From DATAYF01 sp036272735 (lineage in GTDB: Bacteria > Chloroflexota > Ktedonobacteria > Ktedonobacterales > Ktedonobacteraceae): a stretch of 7,319 nt of DNA. A program made the position numbers and the translations under genes. This document shows positions 1 through 7,014 of this stretch, one piece after another (positions within the stretch are counted from its first letter, which is position 1; the number at the start of each line of letters is the position of its first letter). The stretch lies in assembly GCA_036272735.1 (NCBI GenBank), contig DATAYF010000552.1, positions 1-7,319 of the forward strand. The letters are read 5' to 3'. The notes under the pieces are model-generated. The model made no database searches and had not been told where the DNA came from. It saw nothing but the letters and a program-made list of their open reading frames with translations.

Positions 1-358
1 AACGAGGCAATTTCCAGAGATGTTGCCGTTGACTCGCGGTGTAGTGCAATTCTTGCTCTCCAGCGGTCGCATCCAATGCCATACTTTCGCATTGGGCCAG
101 TGGCAATGCACATTCTTGAATCCGCTTAAATAGGAGGTTGCGATCTCCTTCAGCAAGTGCCGCATGAACGGCGCGAACCAGCCAGTCTTTCAGAACACCA
201 ACACAGCCAATGCTCCGTTCATAGAAATAGGGCCAGTATTGCACCAAGTCGTCAATATCGACTTCCAGCGGGATCTGGCCGAGCAGGGTAACTAAGGCGC
301 CTTCCGGTAATAATGTGACCAGCCATACTTCAGCGAGACGCCTAAACAAGGCGATTGT
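1..358 (-). pseudogene. TniB/TnsC-like transposition AAA+ ATPase, C-terminal fragment
   Basis: The minus strand is open from 358 to the left edge (about 119 codons) and continues outside the window. The diagnostic stretch is YFYERSIGCVGVLKDWLVRA, preceded by LGQIPLEVDIDDLVQYW and followed by LPLAQCESMALDATAGEQEL. This matches the C-terminal lid region of TniB/TnsC-type AAA+ proteins, which in Tn7-like and Tn5053-like transposons bind ATP and carry target-site information to the DDE transposase. The Walker A and B motifs would lie upstream, but the frame meets TAA at 359-361 and again two codons earlier, and no ATG precedes the conserved part. I therefore read it as a 5'-truncated or frameshifted relic. 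A TTG near 349 could serve as a start only for a fragment lacking the ATPase core. The family call is from remembered motif similarity. The exact transposon type cannot be told, because no transposase, TniQ or Cas gene is visible. Confidence 0.68.
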
Positions 359-399
359 TTATGATTATTTGGTCAGCTTATTTGCGGAAAAGCCCTTAG

Positions 400-436
400 A
401 AAAGCTTCTGGATCATTGAGTTGTCCAGAAGCTTTT
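400..436. terminator. Perfect 13-bp hairpin, possible bidirectional terminator
   Basis: AAAAGCTTCTGGA (400-412) and TCCAGAAGCTTTT (424-436) are exact reverse complements around an 11-nt loop. The A4 and T4 tracts at the stem base make it terminator-like on either strand. It lies just upstream, in the minus direction, of the TniB/TnsC fragment. It would therefore isolate that fragment from transcription entering from the right, which fits a dead gene. Confidence 0.5.
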
Positions 437-749
437 GATATTGCTCATGTAACAACAAATGTAGCAATTGAGGCGGATGATAGCGGAAAATGGCAACCAC
501 ATGCACAAGTTGACTCGTTTTTTCTGTGCTTCTAGAGGCATGAGAGGACAGTAACGGACAATGAATGCCTATTCCGGCTCTCGGCACTTTCGCCATTTTA
601 ACAAAGGGGTAATCAGAAATTGACAGCAAAACCAAAAAAATGTGAACGGTATTCTGTTAGTTGCAGTAAACAGCAGGGTAGTGGTTTGAGCACGAAAATA
701 GCACAGAATGGCACCTGTAAACAGTTGAGACAAAATCCCCCTTTCGACA
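437..749 (-). mobile_element. Possible transposon end with degenerate internal repeats
   Basis: No convincing gene is seen here. Read on the minus strand, the segment starts at 749 with TGTCGAAAGGGGGATTTTG; a TGT(C) terminus is usual for Tn7/Tn5053-like elements. Inside are related short motifs: TTTTGTCTCAACTG (735-722), TTTTCGTGCTCAAACC (698-683), CTGCAACTAACAG (666-654) and TTTTGCTGTCAATTTC (631-616). They recur every 30-40 bp, the kind of layout expected for transposase (TnsB/TniA-like) binding sites. The TniB/TnsC fragment lies on the inner side, which is the right arrangement. No matching opposite end or target duplication can be seen, so this is a tentative call. Confidence 0.25.
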
Positions 750-756
750 CCCCATA

Positions 757-881
757 GCAGGGTTTCAGGCCACTCACATTTCTGCACATCGAGAATGAGA
801 CTGCTGATCTGGTTCCTGCTCAAAAGGAAGAGCTTCGTCCCATTCTAGATGTGCAACGGAACCAGTGGCCCGAGACCCTGC
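757..881. repeat. Palindromic repeat element, copy A (125 bp)
   Basis: The ends are inverted: GCAGGGTTTCAGGCCACT (757-774) against AGTGGCCCGAGACCCTGC (864-881). An inner stem pairs TGCACATCGAGAATGAGAC (783-801) with GTCCCATTCTAGATGTGCA (837-855), 17 of 19 positions. In addition CTGGTTC (809-815) in the loop is exactly complementary to GAACCAG (859-865) beyond the stem. The 99-nt core (783-881) is about 86% identical to a second copy at 3640-3738. The element has no coding capacity for a transposase, so it resembles a MITE or an REP/BIME-like palindrome. A structured RNA is the alternative. Confidence 0.8.
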
Positions 882-886
882 ATAGA

Positions 887-939
887 TATACGAAAATATC
901 TCAAGCCGCATATACAGTCGCTTGAGATGTTTTCGTATG
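887..939. repeat. Second hairpin within the repeat cluster
   Basis: CGAAAATATCTCAAGC (891-906) pairs with GCTTGAGATGTTTTCG (920-935). There is one G-U wobble, and the pairing extends outward through ATA/TAT to about 888/938, giving a stem of roughly 19 bp around the 13-nt loop 907-919. It is bracketed by AGTGGCCCGAGACCCTGC (864-881) and its near reverse complement GCAGGGTTTCAGACCACT (953-970). The interval 864-970 is therefore itself a nested palindrome joined to copy A. Confidence 0.7.
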
Positions 940-952
940 TGGATTAATCCAG

Positions 953-1005
953 GCAGGGTTTCAGACCACTTGCTCTCTTTGCTCATGTAGAGTGGGATTC
1001 TCAGG
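953..1005. repeat. Partial palindromic repeat (left arm only)
   Basis: GCAGGGTTTCAGACCACT (953-970) repeats the left end of copy A with one difference. The following TGCTCATGTAGAGTGGGATT-like stretch matches the inner-stem arms of copies A and B at a lower level. A clear matching right arm is not found downstream; 1006-1050 shows only weak complementarity. It therefore looks like a truncated or decayed third copy. Confidence 0.55.
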
Positions 1006-1354
1006 ATCTTTGGCATCTCTCGCCTCTGCCTCTCAAGAATGCGATCCATCAGCGTCACTCACGCTTCCAGAAAAGAGGGGGGTTGTCGTATTTCAGTTAT
1101 CCATGCTGCGATGTGCGAAAAGCCCTGCTTGCTCGCCAGACAACGTGGGATGCCGGCACTTCTTTGCTCCACTGCTTGACTGACAAGGAACGATGCGCTT
1201 GACTTTGACCGCCTATTCTACAATGTAGGGGAAGAGAGAAAGTGCCACAGATATCCGTCTCACAGGGCCGTGACTTGTGCTCTCATGCGCGTGCAGGGTG
1301 AGGACAGACGCGTTCTCTGTGATCCTGGGACACGTGAGGAGGGAGAACAATGCT
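1006..1354. other. Non-coding stretch upstream of the histidine kinase
   Basis: No gene is supported here; short open frames have no plausible composition or ribosome binding site. It holds the decayed edge of the repeat cluster, a weak promoter candidate at 1199-1224, and the kinase ribosome binding site AGGAGGG at 1337-1343. Confidence 0.6.
1199..1224 (+). promoter_or_regulatory. Weak sigma70-like promoter candidate for the kinase
   Basis: TTGACT (1199-1204) and TACAAT (1219-1224) resemble -35 and -10 boxes, but the 14-bp spacing is shorter than the usual 16-18. If used, the leader before the kinase start would be about 125 nt. Confidence 0.25.
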
Positions 1355-3592
1355 ATGTCTTTGTCTCATTCCCATCAGCAAGAAGAGAGGAACCAACCAC
1401 CTCAGGGACACGAGGCATTTGCGTATCGTTTTCTGGCCCTCGCGCAAGAGAGCTCCGACGTCTTTTGGTGGCTTTCTCCCGATGGCTCGATGCAAGAGGT
1501 CTGCCCGAGTTGGCAAACCTTTACCGGGCAACAGAAGCGCAATTGCCTTGGGCGAGGCTGGCTGGATGCGCTGCATCCAGCCGATCAGCCGCAGATCGAA
1601 GAAACCGTGCGCCAGGCGGTCACGTCCGAGCGTCCTGCGGAGATGGAGTGTCACATCCGCAGAGGTGGTGGCACCTACTGCCTGATCTGCGTGCGCGCTA
1701 TCCCGGTGCGCACTCCTGAGGGGGAGCTTCGCGAGGTTCTCGCCTGTGGCACCGATATCACCAGGCAGGAACTGGCTGGGCAGATGAGAGAAGCAGAGGT
1801 GCAACTTGCCCTCAAAGCTTCCGGTGTGGGCATGTGGGATTGGGATCTGGTCACGAATCAGATCAATTGGACGGATCAGGGGAAAGCGCTTTTGGGATTG
1901 TCGTCAGATATTCCCATCAACTATGAAGGCTTCCTGGCGACGTTATACCCTGAGGATCGTGAGCCAGTCGACCGGTTCCTGGCACGTGTGGTGGCTGAAC
2001 GCGCGGATTATCAGACTGAGTACCGCATCCTCTGGCCTGACGGGAGCATCCATTGGCTCTCAGATAGGGGTCAAGTCATCGCTGACGCGCAAGGTCGCCC
2101 GGCGCACGTGCTTGGAGCCGTCATCAATATCACGGATCTGAAGCAGGCCGAGGAGCAGGTCATAACCATTCTCGAAAGTATTACGGATGCGTTTTCCCAC
2201 GTCAATACGCAATGGCGCTACACCTATGTGAATCGCGGGCTGGAAAAGATGCTGGGGAAAAAGCGGGAAGAGGTAGTAGGCCGATCCTTTTGGGACCTGC
2301 TTCCTGAGCTTCTTGGCACCCCATTCGAGCACGCGTATCGCGAAGCAATGGCGACGCAGCAGGCGACGCACATAGAAGGCTTTCATCCGAGTTTCCAGCG
2401 CTGGATAGAGATATACCTCTATCCGACTCCGGATGGGCTCTCCTTTTATTTGCACGATGTCACCGAGCGTAAGCAAGCGGAGGAAGCCTTGCGGGAGAGC
2501 GAGGCGCGGTTTCGTGGGCTCGTGGAGTCCAATATCATTGGGATCGTCGTGTCTGACTTGGAGGGAACCATTTATGAAGCTAACGATGCCTTTCTCTCGC
2601 TTTTGGGCTATACCCGCGAGGACCTGGCAGCAGGGGGGATGAACTGGGTAACGATGACGGCCCCAGAAGATCGCGCGCAATCCGTTCAGACCATAGAGAA
2701 ACTGCTCGCAACCGGTCGTTTTCAGCCCTTTGAAAACGACTATGTGACGAAAGATAGCAAACGCGTGCCCGTGCTGATTGGAGGCACGCTCTTCCGCCGG
2801 GAAGGCGCCTCGCCGTTACTGCTCGCTTTCGTTTTAGATCTGACCCCCCGCAAAGAGATCGAACGGCAAAAAGACCTCATGCTCAGCATGACCAGCCACG
2901 AGTTGAAAACCCCGCTTGCCGCGCTCAAAGGCACGTTCCAATTGCTCGAGCGACGAGTAAAACACCTGGGCACCCAGACCGACCACCTGTCTCCAGAGGT
3001 GAGCGCCTTCTTCAATGACCTCATGGAGCGTCTGGCAGCCAGTGCCCGACAAGTAGATGTCCAAACGCATTTGATCAATGATCTGCTGGATGTCTCGCGC
3101 ATCACGGCCAATACGCTGGAACTATCATTGGACCACTGTGATCTGGCCTCGATCGTGCGCGAAACCGTCGAGGATCTGCGCGTTACGGCGCCTTCGCGCT
3201 CGCTCCTGCTCGAATTGCCGGAGCACACCACGGTCATGGTACTTGCCGACCGAGCTCGGATCAGCCAGGTGGTGATGAACTATCTGACCAACGCGATCCG
3301 CTATTCGAGCGCAGATCAGCCGATCCACATTGGACTGACCATCCGGGAGGGCGTGGCTCGTGTTTGGGTGCGAGACCAAGGACCAGGCCTCACCGAAGAG
3401 GCTCAAAAGGAACTGTGGCAATGCTTTCACCAGGTCAAGGGAGTACCCGTCCAGAGTGGTTCGGGGAAAGGGTTGGGCCTGGGTTTATATATCTGTCAGA
3501 CACTCATCGCCCAACATCACGGAGAGGTGGGTGTAGAGAGCATGCCTGAGGAGGGTTCGACGTTCTGGTTTACCTTGCCCATGGTCAAATGA
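1355..3592 (+). CDS. Soluble sensor histidine kinase with four PAS domains
   Basis: This 745-residue protein autophosphorylates on histidine and passes phosphate to a response regulator. ATG 1355 is chosen because AGGAGGG (1337-1343) lies 11 nt upstream; a GTG at 1277 in the same frame lacks such a site. PAS-type sensor domains lie at about 24-136, 149-262, 269-374 and 384-503. The first three are each followed by a DIT/DVT(E)RK-like linker (GTDITRQEL, NITDLKQAEE, HDVTERKQAEE); the fourth ends in LDLTPRKEIE. The HisKA H-box is SHELKTPLAALKG with His515. The HATPase_c domain has the N box NYLTNA (642-647, Asn646), G1 DQGPGL (674-679) and G2 GKGLGLGL (704-711), so it looks catalytically complete. 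The HisKA hairpin (His515 to NDLLDVSRI at about 575) is roughly a dozen residues longer than usual. There is no signal peptide, membrane segment or receiver domain, so it should be cytoplasmic. No response regulator is adjacent, and the ligand is unknown. Confidence 0.95.
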   Translation: MSLSHSHQQEERNQPPQGHEAFAYRFLALAQESSDVFWWLSPDGSMQEVCPSWQTFTGQQKRNCLGRGWLDALHPADQPQIEETVRQAVTSERPAEMECHIRRGGGTYCLICVRAIPVRTPEGELREVLACGTDITRQELAGQMREAEVQLALKASGVGMWDWDLVTNQINWTDQGKALLGLSSDIPINYEGFLATLYPEDREPVDRFLARVVAERADYQTEYRILWPDGSIHWLSDRGQVIADAQGRPAHVLGAVINITDLKQAEEQVITILESITDAFSHVNTQWRYTYVNRGLEKMLGKKREEVVGRSFWDLLPELLGTPFEHAYREAMATQQATHIEGFHPSFQRWIEIYLYPTPDGLSFYLHDVTERKQAEEALRESEARFRGLVESNIIGIVVSDLEGTIYEANDAFLSLLGYTREDLAAGGMNWVTMTAPEDRAQSVQTIEKLLATGRFQPFENDYVTKDSKRVPVLIGGTLFRREGASPLLLAFVLDLTPRKEIERQKDLMLSMTSHELKTPLAALKGTFQLLERRVKHLGTQTDHLSPEVSAFFNDLMERLAASARQVDVQTHLINDLLDVSRITANTLELSLDHCDLASIVRETVEDLRVTAPSRSLLLELPEHTTVMVLADRARISQVVMNYLTNAIRYSSADQPIHIGLTIREGVARVWVRDQGPGLTEEAQKELWQCFHQVKGVPVQSGSGKGLGLGLYICQTLIAQHHGEVGVESMPEEGSTFWFTLPMVK

Positions 3593-3612
3593 GCGCGAAT
3601 ACAGACTGCTGG

Positions 3613-3738
3613 TCAGGATTTCAGATCATTCGATATCTCTGCATATTTAGGATGGGACTACCGATCTGGTTCATGCTCAAAATGAAGAGGTTCGTCCCAT
3701 TCTAAATATACAACGGAACCAGTGGCCCAAGACCCTGC
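3613..3738. repeat. Palindromic repeat element, copy B
   Basis: This is the second full copy of the element seen at 757-881, in the same orientation. The inner stem TGCATATTTAGGATGGGAC (3640-3658) pairs with GTCCCATTCTAAATATACA (3694-3712) at 18 of 19 positions including one wobble. The loop CTGGTTC (3666-3672) and flank GAACCAG (3716-3722) are conserved exactly. The outer arms are CAGGATTTCAGATCATT on the left and AGTGGCCCAAGACCCTGC on the right. Complementarity extends weakly outward to CTGG (3609-3612) and CCAG (3738-3741). It starts only about 20 nt after the kinase stop codon. Confidence 0.8.
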
Positions 3739-3750
3739 CAGGGGTTTTTT
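3733..3750 (+). terminator. Probable terminator after the kinase, formed with repeat B
   Basis: CCCT (3733-3736) and AGGG (3740-3743) can form a short hairpin, followed by GTTTTTT (3744-3750). The small stem is weak alone, but the same bases are the outer right end of palindromic copy B. The long hairpin 3609-3741 followed by T6 would make a stronger terminator for the kinase transcript. Confidence 0.45.
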
Positions 3751-3766
3751 GCTACCACAGGGCCTA

Positions 3767-3794
3767 TTGAAAGTGAGCAATTTTATGGTAATAT
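3767..3794 (+). promoter_or_regulatory. Sigma70-like promoter for the small coiled-coil gene
   Basis: TTGAAA (3767-3772), a 16-bp spacer and TAATAT (3789-3794) form a good housekeeping-type promoter. Transcription would begin near 3801, giving a leader of about 70 nt before ATG 3870. It lies just past the kinase terminator, so the small gene is likely transcribed independently. Confidence 0.5.
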
Positions 3795-3869
3795 GAGTAG
3801 AGAAGACACACAAAGGGACTCATACCGATCACCTGTAGCCAGTCAAGCGAAGTGAAAGGCACGCGACTT

Positions 3870-4130
3870 ATGCCTACTCAGGACGAGCGGCTCACAGCCC
3901 TAGAAAAGTACGTTACTGAAAATATCGATGATATCAAGCACAACGAGACGATGTTATTGGGTCTGGCATTCAGCCATCAACAGGATATACGGCAAATGTC
4001 CCAGCGCCTAGAGACGGTGCAAACACGCTTAGGGACAGTCGAAACGACTCTAAACGAGCATACAACAATATTGAACCAGCATACAGCACTCCTTACCCAG
4101 ATCCTTGAACGCTTACCCAAAAATCCTTAA
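3870..4130 (+). CDS. Small coiled-coil protein, unknown function
   Basis: This is an 86-residue, soluble, nearly all-helical protein of unknown function. ATG 3870 is preferred because AAAGG (3855-3859) sits 10 nt upstream; an in-frame GTG at 3852 would add six residues but has no ribosome binding site. Residues at 43, 47, 50, 54, 57, 61, 64, 68, 71, 75, 78 and 82 follow a strict 4-3 heptad spacing. They are mostly Leu, Val, Ile or Met, with His64 and His71 at core positions. The heptads are internally repetitive: RLETVQT then RLGTVET (46-59), and LNEHT then LNQHT (61-72). The N-terminal part (QDERLTALEKYV) also looks helical. The protein resembles multicopy small coiled-coil proteins I recall from Ktedonobacteria, but no member has a role I know of. 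It has its own promoter and terminator and therefore acts as a monocistronic unit. A partner-binding or oligomerising role is inference only. Confidence 0.8.
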   Translation: MPTQDERLTALEKYVTENIDDIKHNETMLLGLAFSHQQDIRQMSQRLETVQTRLGTVETTLNEHTTILNQHTALLTQILERLPKNP

Positions 4131-4153
4131 TCTAACTTGTCGCTGCAAAATAG

Positions 4154-4189
4154 AAGCACCTGGACGGCCTTTTATTCAGGTGCCTTTTT
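4154..4189 (+). terminator. Intrinsic terminator of the small coiled-coil gene
   Basis: GCACCTG (4156-4162) pairs perfectly with CAGGTGC (4177-4183) around a 14-nt loop, followed by CTTTTTG (4184-4190). It lies 25 nt after the stop codon of the small gene. Confidence 0.8.
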
Positions 4190-4302
4190 GTTATTCATTG
4201 CCAACAGGTGTCAAAAACGCAACATATCGACGTAGACGAGCCACATAGTCAGGTCTATCAACGATCATATACAATGATATGCATATGGTAGAGAAAAGTT
4301 TC

Positions 4303-7014
4303 ATGCAAAATGGGCTGTTGGAAACCAAGCTTCATGCACCACAACGCCGTGCGTATGGTGTAGCACGTGGTGCGCTGCTGGAACGTTTGGAGCAGGGCAT
4401 GCAGCATCAATTGCTCTTAATCTGCGCTCCGGCGGGCTTCGGCAAGACCTCTCTGCTTTGCGAGTGGCTGCTTGCCTTTGCCGAAGACGACGCGCAGCCG
4501 TGCGTGGCCTGGATAACGCTCGACAAAGAGGATAACGACCCGGCCCGCTTCTGGCGCTACGTGCTGGCTGCACTAGAACATGCTGGCTTACCAGAACTTT
4601 CCGCGTTCGCCTCATCACAGCTAACCGATGCCCAACACATGCTGGCCGCGCTGCTCAATACGGTGGACAAGTCGCGGCGTGACGTGCTGCTGCTACTCGA
4701 TGATTACCACGTGATCGAGGCGGCGGCTATTCACGAGCACGTCGCATTTTTGCTGGAGCACCTGCCTGCGAAACTGCACCTCTGCATCTCTACACGCACA
4801 CAACCACCATTTCCCCTGGCGCGTTTGCGAGCCAATCAGCAATTAACCGAGCTATACGCCAACGACCTGCGCTTTACACTGGCCGAAGCAAGCCAATTTT
4901 TGCACGCGGAAACGGGCGCAACACTTTCTGCTGAAGATATCATGGCACTAGAACGGCGCACGGAGGGCTGGATCGCTGGACTGCAACTGGCCGCGCTCTC
5001 GCTCCGTGGACGGCACGATCCCTCCACGTTCATCCAGAACTTTACCGGTAGCCATCGCTATATTTTTGATTATCTCGCAGAAGAAGTACTCGCGCGTTTG
5101 CCTGCCGAGGTCCAGCTTTTTCTGCTCTCAACCAGTCTACTCAGGAGCCTGTGCGCTCCATTGTGCGATGCCGTAACGCAACGCGCCGATAGTCAACGCT
5201 TGCTAGCCGAATTGGAGCGCGCCAACGTCTTTCTGGTGTCGTTGGACGATGAGCGGTGCTGGTATCGCTATCATCATTTGTTTGCCGATATGTTGTTGCA
5301 ACTTTTACAAGCGTCCCATCCCGATATGCTTCCAGAGCTGCATCGTCGAGCGAGTTTGTGGTACGAGCAGAACGAGCGGCGTTCTGAAGCAATGGAACAC
5401 GCCCTGGCAGCGACTGATTACGAGCGGGCGGCCGAGCTATTTTTGCAAGAAGCCGATGATCTCCTGCGCTATGGCGAAATGCTGACCCTGCGCCGCTTGC
5501 TGGAACGTTTCCCCGACACTGTGGTACGTGCACATCCCCGTTTGGCAATGACCTATATATGGTCACTCATGGGCAGCGGCCAATGGGACGAGATGGAGGC
5601 GCGTTTGCACGAAATAGAGCATCTGCTGAATGAACACGAGCAGCCTCCCTACAACGGGCACTTTTCCAGGCTGGGCACAAGTATTTTAGCTGCGCGCGCA
5701 GCCCTGGCTAATATGCGTGGCGACGCTGATCGTTCGATTGAGCTATCGCAGCAGGCGCTGGCGGCATTCCCACACGACGACTATACGCAACGTAGCTACG
5801 CCATGCTCTTCCTGGCGATGAATTACTGGGCAAAGGGCGAATTGTTGAAGGCGCGCCAGGCATTGCTTGAAACTAGCCAACTGAGCAGGCAAGGCAACCA
5901 TTTATACGTCTATACTGTCGCGCTCTGCACGCTAGGGAATGTGCAAATGCTGTTTGGCCAGCTTCAGCAGGCGCGTGAGCATTATAATGAAGCGCTCGGC
6001 TTCGCTTTCGAGCACCTGAGCAACGCCCCATCTATGCTAAGCATGATCCATTATTATCTTGCTTACCTGCTTTACGAGCAGAACGCATTGGATGAAGCGC
6101 AGGAACATTGTGCGCACAGTATGCAGTATCCCACCGTCGAACAGGAAATCTACCAGATTTATCGCTATGTGCTGCTGGCAATGATCAAGCAGGCACGTGG
6201 AGAGCGCGACGGAGCGTATGCGCTCTTGCAAGAGGCAGAGAGCCGGATGATGCAGTACGAGGAGCAACAGTCCATGCTAGCCATTTATTGCGCCAGCAGC
6301 TACCTCTGCCTCGGTAAGCTAGAATGTGCTAACGCGCTGGTGAAGGGCTTTCATTTAGAGGACTTGCCGTTTGATTGGCTTGGTGTAGGCCATTTATTGC
6401 AGGCTCGTTTGTGGCTCTACCAGGGCGAGCCCGCGAAGACGCTCCGCTATTTGCAACCCGTATTAGCCAGGGTCGAGGAGCAAGGCTTAATCTGGAGCGA
6501 ATGCCGCATTATGGTCCTGCAAGCCCTGGCCTGGTCTATGCTGGATGAGCGTGAGCGGGCCTTAGCGCTGCTGATGCGTGGCCTTTCTCTTGCCGAATCA
6601 GCGGGCTTTTTTCGCTCACTGATCAACGAAGGCGCGCCATTACACGACCTGCTACTGGAAATGCTTGAGGTACTGGCAAGCAGGCAAAACACTATGCCTG
6701 CTGCACCCTATTCCCAGGCGTACCTGCAGCGTTTGCTGGCGATATTGAAGGGTGATATGCAATTGCCTCAAGCTTCGCCACAATACGAACTGATCAGCAG
6801 TGAACAGGCACTGGCCGAACCACTGAGCGAGCGCGAATTAGAAATCTTGCGTCTGATTACTACTGGTCTCTCCAACCAGGAGATCCTTCAGCAACTCCTG
6901 ATCGCGAAAAGTACGCTCAAGACGCACATTAACCATATCTATAGCAAACTCGACGTACGCAACCGCGAGCAAGCGACCGCGCGAGCGCGCCAACTTTGGC
7001 CCACACTCAATTGA
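4303..7014 (+). CDS. MalT/LAL-type LuxR-family transcriptional activator
   Basis: This roughly 903-residue signal-transducing ATPase (STAND class) is built like MalT. The NTPase domain follows the usual opening LLETKLHAPQRR. It has Walker A APAGFGKT (42-49, Lys48), Walker B VLLLLDDYH (128-136, Asp133/Asp134), an STRTQPPFPLARLRA segment near 163-178, and RRTEGWIAGLQLAALSL near 218-234. The middle (about 370-780) is helical and TPR-like, the usual inducer-sensing and oligomerisation region. A LuxR helix-turn-helix closes the protein (841-900): LSERELEILRLITTGLSNQE, then IAKSTLKTHINHIYSKLDVR. Such proteins oligomerise with ATP and inducer and activate promoters; the inducer and targets are unknown. 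In-frame ATGs exist at 4279, 4285 and 4303. I prefer 4303 because GAGAAA lies 6 nt upstream, and because a TACAAT box at 4270-4275 would start transcription after 4279. No target operon adjoins it in the window. Confidence 0.93.
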   Translation: MQNGLLETKLHAPQRRAYGVARGALLERLEQGMQHQLLLICAPAGFGKTSLLCEWLLAFAEDDAQPCVAWITLDKEDNDPARFWRYVLAALEHAGLPELSAFASSQLTDAQHMLAALLNTVDKSRRDVLLLLDDYHVIEAAAIHEHVAFLLEHLPAKLHLCISTRTQPPFPLARLRANQQLTELYANDLRFTLAEASQFLHAETGATLSAEDIMALERRTEGWIAGLQLAALSLRGRHDPSTFIQNFTGSHRYIFDYLAEEVLARLPAEVQLFLLSTSLLRSLCAPLCDAVTQRADSQRLLAELERANVFLVSLDDERCWYRYHHLFADMLLQLLQASHPDMLPELHRRASLWYEQNERRSEAMEHALAATDYERAAELFLQEADDLLRYGEMLTLRRLLERFPDTVVRAHPRLAMTYIWSLMGSGQWDEMEARLHEIEHLLNEHEQPPYNGHFSRLGTSILAARAALANMRGDADRSIELSQQALAAFPHDDYTQRSYAMLFLAMNYWAKGELLKARQALLETSQLSRQGNHLYVYTVALCTLGNVQMLFGQLQQAREHYNEALGFAFEHLSNAPSMLSMIHYYLAYLLYEQNALDEAQEHCAHSMQYPTVEQEIYQIYRYVLLAMIKQARGERDGAYALLQEAESRMMQYEEQQSMLAIYCASSYLCLGKLECANALVKGFHLEDLPFDWLGVGHLLQARLWLYQGEPAKTLRYLQPVLARVEEQGLIWSECRIMVLQALAWSMLDERERALALLMRGLSLAESAGFFRSLINEGAPLHDLLLEMLEVLASRQNTMPAAPYSQAYLQRLLAILKGDMQLPQASPQYELISSEQALAEPLSERELEILRLITTGLSNQEILQQLLIAKSTLKTHINHIYSKLDVRNREQATARARQLWPTLN

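Noticed and set aside
396..635. Minus-strand open frame of 79 codons upstream of the TniB/TnsC fragment
   Set aside because: Its last codons are made by the 13-bp hairpin and its composition is not protein-like; I could not align it convincingly with the missing N-terminal part of the ATPase.
757..970. CRISPR-like array
   Set aside because: The 18-bp units alternate in orientation and the intervals are palindromic hairpins of different length, not spacers between direct repeats.
774..1058. Open reading frame on the minus strand across the repeat cluster
   Set aside because: It is composed of the palindromic repeats; the matching frame in copy B is broken by a stop codon, and no ribosome binding site is seen.
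992..1183. Plus-strand frame of 63 codons upstream of the kinase
   Set aside because: It has no ribosome binding site, overlaps a decayed repeat, and has low-complexity Ser/Ala composition with no motif.
1283..1804. Minus-strand frame of 173 codons over the kinase start
   Set aside because: It is a shadow of PAS domain 1 with no start signal and no recognisable motif.
2060..2680. Long minus-strand frame of 206 codons inside the kinase gene
   Set aside because: It is antisense to well-conserved PAS domains, lacks recognisable motifs, and is explained by the codon bias of the plus-strand gene.
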